Source: Actinidia chinensis (Eukaryota; Streptophyta; Magnoliopsida; Ericales; Actinidiaceae). Taken from it: a stretch of 12,500 nt of DNA. Below are positions 1 through 8,930 of this stretch, one piece after another. The notes under the pieces were generated by a model. It searched no databases and had not been told where the DNA came from. It saw only the letters and a program-made list of their open reading frames with translations. How positions within the stretch are numbered: position 1 is the stretch's first letter; each line of letters starts with the position of its first letter. The stretch is from the NCBI GenBank assembly GCA_009663005.1, contig CM018906.1, positions 21,408,236 through 21,420,735 on the forward strand, given 5' to 3'. Made by a program: the position numbers and the translations under genes.

Positions 1-793
1 AGTAAACAAGGCCTCTTAGAAGATCATTGAAAATCAACAACCGAACTTAAAGTTCAGATTCCGACCCGAAGTTCAGAAAAAGTCCAACACTGGGCTCGAG
101 TTTTTAAAATTCAAATCTGCGTAGATTCAACGGGCTGGATCAAACTCACAACTCTCTCCTTGCAGTGCATTAAGATGCTGGGGTTCAGGCCGTCTCTTTA
201 TCCGTCTTGGTGGCTTTAAAAATAAATCTTGTGGTGTTTGTTTGGGAAGAGGCAGTGACTTGATCTAAACCCAAACATTCTTGCTAGCATTCAATACGTC
301 AATCATCCTTAAGAAGCCCTTTATTGTGTAGATCTTGATCTTGATCAAAATCAGTCTGTAGCATTAAAATCTCTCAAAAATAAGAGCCATTCATTATATT
401 CACATTCAATCTAGAGTGAGGGAGATCTAAACACATCATTCAGTGTGACTCTATGTGAAAGAGTCACATTGTGTGATTGAGAGAAGATCCAGAGATGTGT
501 TCTCTTGAAGACTAGAGGAGTTCTAAGTGTTGTAAGATTTCTCAAGCCACCAAACACTCTTGAATTTAGGTGGAACTCCATAAGGTCCTTGGTGAAGTGG
601 AACGTAGGCAAGGTTTTGCCGAACCCTATAACATTGTTTTTGGCAATCTCTTTTTCCTACTCTTCATGTACTTTTGTCGTTTTTCATATATAGCCTAATT
701 GGGTAGAATGTATATTGGTTAATTAAAAAAAATTCTACTTTGTTGAAAAAGAACAACCTATTTGACCCCCCCTAGTTTGCATTTTAGCTAACA
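1..793 (+). repeat. 5' LTR, 3' portion only (truncated by window edge)
   Basis: This stretch aligns with about 9190-9959 of the downstream LTR. Shared blocks include the CCGAACTTAAAGTTCAG motif at 41-57, TTTAAAAATAAA at 216-227, the doubled GATCTTGATC near 331, GAGTCACATTGTGTG near 462, CTAATTGGGTAGAAT near 696 and the terminal TTTGCATTTTA-CTAACA. It ends in CA at 792-793, two bases before the primer-binding site. About 700 bp of the LTR should lie outside the window. Differences from the 3' LTR are many single-base indels plus substitutions. An open frame at 505-693 lies inside the LTR and has no sign of being a gene. Confidence 0.92.
216..227 (+). promoter_or_regulatory. Candidate TATA-like element in 5' LTR
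   Basis: TTTAAAAATAAA is conserved exactly between both LTRs (second copy at 9392-9403), while the surrounding bases have drifted. An AT-rich block downstream of the repeat-rich half of the LTR is where the U3 core promoter would be expected. The transcription start is not visible, so this remains a positional guess. Confidence 0.3.
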
Positions 794-795
794 AT

Positions 796-810
796 TGGTA
801 ATCAAAGCAG
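796..810 (+). other. Primer-binding site, initiator tRNA-Met type
   Basis: Two bases after the LTR terminus is TGGTAATCAAAGCAG. It matches the standard plant Ty1/copia site complementary to the 3' end of initiator tRNA-Met, apart from one inserted A and one G-to-A change. Reverse transcription of the RNA would be primed here. The site marks the LTR boundary and gives the element's orientation as plus. Confidence 0.85.
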
Positions 811-1583
811 CTCTAAATTTATTTTCAGGATTTTAAACACTCTCGGAGGTAAAAATCCATGGCAAATATTGTAGGAACACACTGGCCGAAGGACAATCCA
901 TCTCTAGACTCTACATTTTTCAGTTAAGTAACTATAATTATTGGAAGGCTAGAATGAGATTTTTATTCAAGCAAATGATTATTGCTATGGGAATATTATG
1001 GAAAAGGGACCTACCATACCAACTAAAATAACCGTGAAGGAGAAACCCCAAAACTTAAAAAGAAAATGGACACCCATGGCCATAAAAATTATTTCCAAAA
1101 TAATGCTAAAGCTATCATACTCTAGTATTGCTCCGATTAGATTTAAAATGATTTAATCGAATCTCCGGTGTGTGAAATGCTAAGAAATTTGAGACAAATT
1201 GGAAAGTCACCAGGAGGGACCTATTCAAGTGCAAGAATCAAATAAACATACTATTCCCACATACGATTGTTTAAAATTAAAATAACATTAACAGATCACT
1301 GAGATGTTTACTAGATTCACCGACATTATAAATGGGGCTAAAATCTCTTACAAAGTTTTTACTAAGGGAAATGGTGAGAAAATTCTCAGGTGCTTACCAA
1401 GAAAGTTTGGGGTCCTAAACTGACCATGATTGAAGAAGCAAAAGATCTCACCAAAATGGGGGTTATTGATGAATTACTACTTGATCACTCATGCTACTGA
1501 AATCACATAAAAAGCCATGATAAAATTGACGAAAATAAGAAGAGAAGAAATTGCTGTTCAAAACAATCCTCAATCGACACACA

Positions 1584-1684
1584 GGTAGAAGGTGGGAGGG
1601 GAAGGGCGAAATCAAGAAAGCAGAAGGGCGCAAGGGCAAGAAGCGAAAGGGGGGGCGGCTGGGGCACGGTAAAAGGGAACGAAG
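1584..1684 (+). repeat. Purine-rich low-complexity tract inside gag remnant
   Basis: About 100 bases rich in G and A, with runs such as GGGAGGGGAAGGGCG and a run of seven G. The tract is unlike the AT-rich sequence around it. In the frame of the acidic gag block it would encode a Gly/Lys/Arg-rich stretch. It may be a drifted basic linker of gag or a local slippage expansion. Confidence 0.5.
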
Positions 1685-2404
1685 ATTCTCATGTGAAGAA
1701 GAAAGTGATGAGGAAATGGCCCTATTTTCACGACGAAGGTTCAACAGAATGTTCAAAAGGGAAAATTTTTTCAACAAAGACAAGGAAGAAAAATTTTGAA
1801 AGATAAAAGAAGTGAAGAAAGAGCTATCATAATTGCTTTAATCAAAAAATCGGGACATATAAAAAATTGATTGCCCAAAGCTACTAAAATAGAAGAGGAG
1901 GCTCCAAAAGAAAATTTGAAAAATTCAAAAAGGCTTTTGCACAGCTTGGGGAGAAAGTGCCGACGAACTCAACCGATGATGAGGGCATTGATAAAAAGTG
2001 TGACCTATGTCTTGTAACAAGGAAATTATACAAATGAGGTACATTTTGAATCTAATGCTTTGTCATGATCCTACAGATGATTATACTGACTGTATTAAGA
2101 ATCCTGTAATTATACGCCAAGAATAGCATGCTTTGAAACAAGTGGCATCTTAGTGTTTGAAATAGAAGACTCCAAGAAAACATGTTGAAGAATAACAAAA
2201 AAAACATGATGAACTCAATGCTAGAATTTTGGACCTACCTATATGTCTGAAAATTCACTAAAAGGCAAAAAGGCTTTAGAGATTTACGTATTGTATCACA
2301 AAGATGTGTATATGACCGTGCCTGACGTCGTATACAAACCCCTTAGGCCAAACACGAAATATATAAAAATATCTTTGTAAAACCCAAACACCATCTTAAT
2401 ATCC

Positions 2405-2600
2405 ACATTCTTCGATGTCCTTTTTTCCTCCACTTTCCCCCAAAGAGAATTGGGAATAAGGTTACTCTCCCCATCGCATAGAAAACTCGATCTCTCCATC
2501 CCTATTCCCCTTTTTTTCCTCCCTTTCACCACTTTCCCGCCCCTCCTTTTTCCCAATCCTCCCCTCCCCCTCCCCGATAACCCTATCTCCCCCTCCTCTT
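2405..2600 (+). repeat. Pyrimidine-rich low-complexity tract between gag and protease
   Basis: A C/T-dominated stretch, densest at 2495-2600, with repeated TTTTTCC, CCTCC and CCCCTCCCC. Gag-like residues are readable on both sides (SQRCVYD before, WYLD after), so it occupies the former gag C-terminus rather than being clearly foreign. The long minus-strand open frame at 2296-2619 is the shadow of this biased composition. Confidence 0.5.
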
Positions 2601-2640
2601 GGGTATCACCAAAGATCACTGTATGATTTTGTGTGAGTAT

Positions 2641-2900
2641 GCTTGAAGCAACATCAAAGAAGGGAGATGGTACTTGGATATTGGGATACCTTGAGACAAC
2701 AAATGATCTGAGATTAAGTACATGTTTGCATCACTAAGTCCAAAGGATGTTGGCTTCGTGACTCTTTTGGAGACAACAACAAAGGAAAATCTGTCTTAGG
2801 TATGTGGTAAGGAACCTTCTTCTATTATCGAACATGTAATTGGCTAGTTGATTGGCTTTCGGGAGCATAATTTGCTTAGTATTATCACTTGGTGTGTAAG
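2641..2900 (+). pseudogene. pol: Aspartic protease remnant (pol N-terminal part)
   Basis: The protease would cleave the gag-pol polyprotein inside the particle. RWYLD reads at about 2665-2679, where the family has the catalytic aspartate followed by Ser/Thr-Gly and a Cys/His-containing motif. Here the next codons read IGI and then stop, so the D-S/T-G catalytic triplet is lost. An HNLLSI block at about 2868-2885 matches the usual sequence at the protease-integrase boundary. In between are a few in-frame islands (SIIEHVIG near 2820-2845). The family assignment rests on these two anchors and their position between gag and integrase. The remnant is inactive. Confidence 0.75.
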
Positions 2901-3950
2901 GAAATAAAGTTATTTTTTACAAAGACATATGCACTATAAGAAAGTATAAAATAATAAAGCACTATTTTTATTGGGCAAAAATTGAAAATGTCTATGTGTT
3001 TAAAATCGATGAACATTGAACCACCAAATGTAACTGTGCCTTATTCGGCTATATATATGATAACGGTTGGTTATCGGCATAGAAGACTTGGACATGCACA
3101 CATGAACCTATTTACACAAACTATGCAAACAAGGACTTGGTAATTGTATTACCTAAAATATCGTTTGAAAAAAATAGAGTATGTGGAGCTGCAACAAGGG
3201 AAACAAATAAAAAAAAATTCAAATCTAAAAATGTCGTTTCCACAAATCTAGGCCCTACAACTTCTACATAATGGATTTCATTAGGTTCTTCAAGAATAAT
3301 GCGTCTTAGAGGAAAACTGTACATACTTTGTAGTTGTAATGCATTTCTCTTAGATTCACATTGGTAATGTTCTTACCTCCTAAAAACGATGCATTCTCCT
3401 CATTTACAAAACATGTCAACGTCTTCAACTTCAAAATGAAAAGGATCTCTAAAATCTCTAACATAAGAAAACCGATCATGGTAAAGAACTTGAAAATGAA
3501 TTATTTGCTCAATTCTGTGATAATTTAGGATTGGACATAACTTCTCGGCCCCTAGAACCCCCTCAACAAAATGGTGTAGTTTAGAAAAAAATAGAACCTA
3601 GAAGAGATGGCTATAACGCGTGTTCTATGTGAAACTCTCTTCCTAATATTTTTGGGCCGAAGCAATAAACAACCGCATGTTTTATAATAAATCGAGACTA
3701 ATGATTAGACAATTCTTAAAAAAGACACCTTATGAACTTTGGAAAGAAGAAAACCAAAAATTTCCTTTTTTCATGCCTTTGGGTGTAAATGCTATGTCCT
3801 AAACAATGGCAAAGTAATCTAGAAAGTTTGACTCAAAATAGGAATGAGCGATTTCTTAGGGTATTCAATTACAATAAAGCTTTTCGGGTTTTGTAATAAA
3901 CGAACTTTGATAGTGTGAAGAATCCGTGGCCTGTTGTATTTGATGAAGTT
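2901..3950 (+). pseudogene. pol: Integrase remnant, catalytic residues lost
   Basis: The integrase would join element cDNA to host DNA in the nucleus. The zinc-binding N-terminal part is visible as HRRLGHAHMN at 3078-3107 and KISFEKNRVCGA near 3155-3190; its Cys-x-x-Cys is broken by one missing base at 3190. In the core, FVVV at 3327-3338 is followed by Met-His where the family has the first catalytic Asp pair, then a stop at 3351. The second Asp survives in DHGKE (Asp codon 3474-3476). PQQNGVV at 3561-3581 is followed by TAG (3582-3584), exactly at the catalytic Glu. Downstream, KKTPYELWKE (near 3720-3750), a FHAFGCKCYV-like block (near 3768-3800) and FLGYS-like residues near 3855 mark the C-terminal part. 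Identification is firm and the enzyme is dead. Confidence 0.88.
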
Positions 3951-4229
3951 AATTACCCCTCCTTCAAACACTGCTTGCAAAGAATGTAGGAGTGAAGATT
4001 GCTAATGGAGAATCTGAGATTTTTCAAGAAAAAATCAGAACTCAAGGATACTCCGGCGAAAAAGAGATCCAACTAGAATGGTAACTACTTCAAGTAGGGA
4101 ACTCCAAAAGGGAAGATGGTGGAAGCTCGAATCTTTCAAAGGAATGGATATCGTTCACAAACATCCAACAAAACAATCCTTATCATTGGCGATCTAATCA
4201 AAAGGGTTAACCATTAGAAACTCTCTCTG
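3951..4229 (+). other. Decayed linker between integrase and reverse transcriptase
   Basis: This stretch corresponds to the variable, acidic and low-conservation segment that joins the two domains in Ty1/copia pol proteins. No long open frame or recognisable motif remains, apart from short pieces before the reverse transcriptase. I see no separate gene in it. Confidence 0.5.
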
Positions 4230-5200
4230 AAATTATGTGGGAAATATTAGCTTGTTCTATCACAAATAGAACCTAGAATTTCCATGAAGCGGAATTTGAT
4301 GAACATTGGCTTTTGGCAATGCAAGAAGAATTAAACATCAATTTGGAAAGAAAGTAAGTGTGGACTCTTAGTACCTTGCCACCTAATCATCCATAATAAG
4401 GCACTAGTGGGTGTCATAGAAATAAACTTGATGAATCTTGGAACCATTTGTTAAAAAGAAAGCTAGACTATTAGCACAAGGATATAGTCAAGAATAAGGA
4501 ATTGACTTGAAGAATCATTTGCCTCCCGTAGTTAAACCCCTAGAAGCTATTTGTATGTTTAACTTGCATTTGCATGTATGCGGATTTTAAGCTATATCAA
4601 GAATGTAAAAAGTGCAATTTTTAATTGCCTACATAACCGAGAAAGTGGTATGTAGCACAACCCCCCCGCGCGATTTAAAAATCATGAATTCCAAACCACG
4701 TGTTTAAAACTTTCAAAAGCTCCTTTATGGACTTAGCAATCCCTAAAGATCTTGGATGAAAGACTTAACCACCAATTTTCTAAAGATAAAGGCTTTAAGA
4801 GAGAAAAAAATTGATACACACTTTTTTAAAATTAAGAACAAAGATAGACTTCTTGTACAAATATATTGTGGATGATATTATTTTTGGTGCTTACTAATGA
4901 GAGTATGTTGCAATGAATTTCCGAAGATTATGCAAGTGTTGAATTTGAAATGAGCATGATGGGGGAACAAATTTCTTCCTTGGACTTCAAATCAACCAAT
5001 CAAGAGAAGGAACCTTCATAAGTCAAGCAAAAATACCAAGGAGTTACTCAAGATTTGGCATGATGGAATTCAAAATAAATATCTACACCTATGGGTACAT
5101 AATAAAAATGACAAAAAGATGAAAATAGAAAAAATGTGGATGAAAAGCTCTATAGAGGTATGATCGGGAAATCACTACTTACTTAACGGTTAAGTAGGGT
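4230..5200 (+). pseudogene. pol: Reverse transcriptase remnant (copia type)
   Basis: The enzyme would copy element RNA into cDNA inside the particle. Readable blocks in changing frames are LLAMQEELN near 4309-4335, ARLLAQGYSQE near 4468-4495, LAFACM near 4562-4580, PPGFENHEF-like residues near 4665-4695, and the active-site region at 4864-4876. There the Tyr and Val-Asp-Asp codons are separated by one inserted T (4867), which shifts the frame exactly within the YVDD box. FLGLQI-like (near 4975) and STPMGT-like (near 5085) residues then follow, with DEKLYRGMIG near 5140-5170. Multiple stops are present. Order and spacing match the family. Confidence 0.88.
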
Positions 5201-5289
5201 AAGTAAGATCCGCTATTATGTTTAGTATATGCATATTGCTAGAGATATCAATTCATGTAAGAAGGAAGAAAATAAACGGACCAGTGAAA

Positions 5290-5838
5290 AAGCAATATTC
5301 TAGATACTTATAGATAAGCAAGACTTACGCATATGTGATCCAAACGGAGTATCCTTTGATTTGAAAGGTTTCTCCGTGTGGACTATGCGGATGTAAAAGT
5401 AATCGCAAAAAAGTACAAGTAGAGTGTCATTCTTTGGACAATCCCTATTCTTGGATTTAGTAAGAAACAAAACTGCCCGTAGCTCTCCAACGACCCAGCC
5501 AAATATGTGGCCACCGGAAGTTGCTGTGCTCAAATCCTATAGAATAAAACAAACAACTGGAGCGCTATGGAATAATTGTGGCCTATTCCAATAATTGCGA
5601 CAACTCAAGAGCTATAAATTTTTCTAAGAACCTATTAAAACCATTCAAGAACAAACACATTGAGGGATTTAAAATTCATTTTGAAAAAATCACGTTCAAA
5701 AAAAGGGGAATTAAGCTTTATATGTACACACCGACATCAATTGCAGATATTTTCACAAAAACCCGTGAAAAAAGATTTTGTCCTAAGACGGAACTTGCAT
5801 ATCTCAATCAATGTGAATATTTTTATTTGGATTCTTAG
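5290..5838 (+). pseudogene. pol: RNase H remnant, C-terminal end of pol
   Basis: RNase H would degrade the RNA strand of the RNA/DNA hybrid. Seen here are GVSFDLKGFS near 5348-5377, then DYADVK near 5380-5397 (the family's DADYAG region), KSTS-like residues near 5410, a broken SLSTTEAEY region near 5480-5520, and finally the longest open piece of pol, about 5578-5838 ending in TAG. That piece contains DNSRAINFSKN, NKHIEG and ADIFTK, the hallmark of the copia RNase H C-terminus. It opens with GTG and is only the tail of the domain, so it is not a separate gene. The acidic triad is not intact. Confidence 0.88.
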
Positions 5839-6690
5839 TAACATTATCCTCTCTGAGTCGGTTGCATTAAATGGAATAGAATTACACAGAATGTATACTG
5901 TAAATAACCTCAAACAAAATATACATGAGCAATCAACATGCAGATGCTAAATAATATGTATATGTGAAATTATCGTATCCAAAATATGAATTTTTGTTTT
6001 ATATTGTTATATATGCGGGATAAAGCATGCTTAGAACTTGTTGAAACACTTAATTAACATCAATAACAAAAACTTGAATAGACCCATAGCCTCTCTTATA
6101 CTCCGTAGTCTCTCACAAAATGTAGAAAGTTCGGTCTGACAAAAGGAGCACTTCGATCGGACTGAAGTTTGAAAAGTAAGCCGAAGTTTACTGCAAGGGC
6201 AGAGTACTCAAGGGTCACACGAGAGTATTTAATAGATATATATTAAATATACATTATTTCTTTTAAAATTCCATCTCCTCCATTCGATTGTTCTCTCTAA
6301 ACCAAAAACCCAGAACTCATGAAATCCTTAAAAGCTAAATCCCTAATAGTTTTTAAAAACCTCCAGCTCAAGCGGCAAATTCTAGAAAATTTGGTTGATA
6401 ACAGGTTTCACAGATCTCCTACGAAGTTTTCAGTTCGGTCGAACCGAAGTCTCTAGGTTTTCTGCAGAGAGTAGAAACTGTTACGAATAGGAAAGAGATA
6501 GAGTTTCAATTTTTTTGAAACTCCTAAAATCAAGCATTGCAAAGATTCAGGTAACTCTTTTGGACTTCTATAAAACTCTTGGTACCTCTAATTTGTATAA
6601 AATAGAATTTATTTTATCCATTGTGTTATCCCCAAATCCAAATGCTAGGTTCTAAAACTTTCAGATTCCCATCTCTCCAAAAAAAATACT
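5839..6690 (+). other. Non-coding spacer between pol and the third coding region, with LTR-like motifs
   Basis: No convincing coding sequence. It repeats motifs that otherwise mark the LTRs: AGTTCGGTCTGAC, GATCGGACTGAAGTT and GCCGAAGTTT at 6127-6190, and an inverted repeat TTCGGT-CGA-ACCGAA at 6434-6448. A TATATATTAAATATA block and a pyrimidine-rich stretch follow the first cluster. CAGGTAACTC at about 6548 could serve as a splice donor but is unproven. Confidence 0.55.
6235..6300 (+). promoter_or_regulatory. Candidate internal promoter upstream of envelope-like region
   Basis: TATATATTAAATATA (about 6236-6250) lies about 50 bases downstream of a cluster of LTR-type CCGAA/CGGTC motifs and just before a CT-rich stretch ending TTCTCTCTAAACC, which resembles a plant 5' leader. 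The third coding region starts about 400 bases further on. A simple AT-rich stretch could give the same look. Confidence 0.3.
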
Positions 6691-8180
6691 ATGTGCACCA
6701 CAAAGCATACATCGGAATACCCTAGACGGGGTTCACACTCGAAGAAACCGAGAGGAACCTTCAATCGAGATGGTTCAAATCATGGGATTTGAACAAAAAT
6801 GGAGTTCAGAGTTCAAAGAAAGGACATTATTTCAGGGCGCGACGTAGTAAACCTTCTTCTAAAAATTTCGTCTCAACAAATGATGAATCCAATGATTGCG
6901 CTGGGGTGATGAATTTTGGGCTCTTCCAAAAGTGTGACACACAGCTGGTTAAGAGCTTTCTACTGCAACTGGAAGTGGTTATAATCTAGATAATGTAGTA
7001 ATACACAGAGATTTCACTAATAAGAGGCAAAAAAGTATTGTGTTAACTCCCTTCATTTATCTAGATTACTGGATGACTTAATGAGGAGAGAGTGTATCTT
7101 CATTAACAAGCCGAGTCAACTAAGAATTATGTGGAGCAAGAGAAGGATGTATGACAATCATTGCTGGAGAGGAACATTGAGGGTCACTAACACAATACAT
7201 CCTAAGGCGGAATTTAGGACTATTTCATTAGATATCTCGCTATAACATAATTCCCAAGGCGGGGGACATTATAGTCAAGTGACTACCAAGGGATGCCTTT
7301 ATAATCTACAAAGCACGCCATGGAAGAACCCTTGAACCTAAACTACATACTACTTAAGGAGATCGCGATTGTAAGAAACCACAAACACTAGATCCTTACC
7401 ATTCGTGACTTTTTCACTAGGATATTATTCCCTTCAATATCAATCTGAACAACAACAAGTGCAGACATCGATAAATGCTTTCCAAAGGAACGGTAAAGAA
7501 GCCAAAAATCTGGGGTGGAAGAAGTCCAAGAGAAGAAGATAGGAGGACATGGACACTGAGGCAATGTTGCCATGGCCTTATTGAGGGAGCAACGGATAAG
7601 GCGTTATGAAACGGACCCGTAAACTGGACGGCAAGATCAAAAATGGGTTATTATGGGACGGCTACTTTAGATGACGATGTGCATAGGGATTTTACCCGAG
7701 GGTGACATTCTTAAACATTAAAGCCAATCCAACCAAGAGGAACCGTCTACTAAGAGGATTCCGATACATCAGGAGCGTCCACCGCTTGGTTTTTGCAATA
7801 CTTTGAAATTAGATCAATCCCTGAAAGAAGTCAAGCAACAACAAGCTAAAATATCCACAATTCAAATCGCCAACAAGAACAATGGGTCGCCTTGAGAGTG
7901 CTTCTATGGAATTCAGATGATGTGGATAGGATTAAAAAGTTGTACGTGAGCAAGGATCAAAAATATTAGATTGGCAACAAAACTGATGACTTGAAACCAT
8001 GCAAGCCACCCAAGGGAATATGCGCATACATTTTCTGAGATTCACAAGCCCCCTCACATGAGTGGGCCCAATATGCAGAAACACTACTCGATCCTCCTCC
8101 GTACATTCCATTCGACCCCACCCACAACGTTCCTCCTCCATTCAGCCTACTATCGATATCATGCCTTATTGATGAGGCCC
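6691..8180 (+). pseudogene. Remnant of third ORF (envelope-like position of Sireviruses)
   Basis: A possible original start is ATG 6691, opening 33 codons of basic sequence (MCTTKHTSEYPRRGSHSKKP...) before TGA at 6790. Further open islands in other frames are KNFVSTNDESND (about 6866-6900); GYNLDNVVIHRDFTNKRQKS and onward at 6977-7081; and a glutamine/lysine-rich, probably coiled-coil stretch QSLKEVKQQQAKISTIQI at 7815-7870. A proline/serine-rich end lies near 8090-8150. Position between pol and the polypurine tract, a basic N-terminus, a coiled coil late in the frame and a Pro-rich tail fit the envelope-like or unknown-function ORF of Sireviruses. No signal peptide or transmembrane segment can be read through the frameshifts, so an envelope role is not supported by this sequence. 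It is dead and its product is unknown. Confidence 0.5.
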
Positions 8181-8192
8181 AAAAGGGGGGGA
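8181..8192 (+). other. Polypurine-tract-like motif 1
   Basis: AAAAGGGGGGGA lies at the end of the third coding region. It resembles the true polypurine tract at 8476-8489. Multiple copies of this motif upstream of the 3' LTR are a described Sirevirus feature. The 283 bases from 8193 to 8475 are T-rich and non-coding. Confidence 0.5.
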
Positions 8193-8402
8193 CGAAAGAT
8201 TCAGCTTAGTTTAGTTAATTTAGTTTGCTTAAAGTTTCCTTGGCTACTTTAGTTCTAAACAGTTTTGTCTGTTTAAAGTCTATGAATGTTTAAGTTTTCT
8301 TTTTTATTCTGTTGGGATATCCTTGGAATCCTATGTTTTTTTTGGATGCTTACATATATGCATAACTAGTGTGTTTAAACAGAATGTAATCTTGTCATAA
8401 AG

Positions 8403-8412
8403 AAAGGGGGAG
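8403..8412 (+). other. Polypurine-tract-like motif 2
   Basis: AAAGGGGGAG repeats the core of the LTR-adjacent tract, 78 bases upstream of the 3' LTR. It may be a secondary plus-strand priming site. Confidence 0.5.
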
Positions 8413-8475
8413 TTCATCACAAAAAAAAGAATTTATAACTAAAAACAAAGATTTTCAAAATATATTGGTATCATC

Positions 8476-8489
8476 AAAAAGGGGGAGAT
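8476..8489 (+). other. Polypurine tract (plus-strand primer)
   Basis: AAAAAGGGGGAGAT directly precedes TGTTGACA, the start of the 3' LTR. This is the standard plant Ty1/copia arrangement and fixes the left LTR edge at 8490. RNase H-resistant RNA from this tract would prime plus-strand synthesis. Confidence 0.88.
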
Positions 8490-8930
8490 TGTTGACATAA
8501 AGTTTGATGATTAAATGTGGTAAAAAAAGAAAATCAAAGCTTAACTATTATTAGACCTTACAACTTATACGTGATGCTTATATACACATACATGATGTAT
8601 AATATTCTTCTTAAATAAAAGGTTTATATTAAACAAAACTTTGTGAAACTGAAAACACACAAAAAAATCTCTATTAAAACAAAGGATGGTCTCTGAAAAA
8701 CAGTGAAAAAACAAACCGAAGTTAAATTTGGTTCGACCGAAATCAGTCGGATCTACCGAAGTTGTAAGACTGAAGCCACAAGGCACAGACCAAATGCTAA
8801 TGACCCAAAGGATCTATGAAGTAAGATGGCTCTTGGAACTCAGGTATTTCAAATCGCAACTAAGTTCGATTCAACCGAAATGTATGAAAAGTTAGATCGA
8901 ATTCAGAAACCGAAAAGAGAAGAAAGAACA

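Larger units (their letters stand above)
859..2640 (+). pseudogene. gag: gag remnant (capsid/nucleocapsid), multiply frameshifted
   Basis: Gag would package element RNA into cytoplasmic particles. The likely original start is ATG 859 (MANIVGTH...), which meets a stop after 22 codons. Recognisable pieces in shifting frames are: NYNYWKARM (about 930-957), typical of the copia gag N-terminal domain; TEMFTRFTDIINGAK near 1300-1345; KILRCLPRKFG near 1380-1410; EEAKDLTKMG near 1430-1465; an acidic EEESDEEMALFSRR stretch near 1700-1740; and a zinc-knuckle relic with KKSGHIK then CPK (about 1831-1880), its first cysteine pair broken. A lysine/glutamate-rich, coiled-coil-like piece follows (2140-2230), then FTKRQKGF...SQRCVYD (about 2255-2315). 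Several stops and indels separate these blocks. A second zinc knuckle may have lain near 2435-2490, but this is weak. Confidence 0.85.

Noticed and set aside
1463..1783. 106-codon minus-strand open frame, Ser/Pro/Leu-rich
   Set aside because: It lies opposite the gag remnant, and its composition comes from the purine-rich tract on the other strand.
2293..2616. Near-identical GTATCACAAAGAT (2293) and GTATCACCAAAGAT (2603) flanking the pyrimidine-rich stretch, like a target-site duplication of a ~300-bp insertion
   Set aside because: Gag-like residues (SQRCVYD and following) continue past the left copy into the supposed insert, and protease-proximal residues surround the right copy, so the segment belongs to the element. 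The match is most likely chance.
2296..2619. 107-codon minus-strand open frame, Gly/Arg/Lys-rich
   Set aside because: It is the complement of the pyrimidine-rich tract and gag debris; no independent gene signal.
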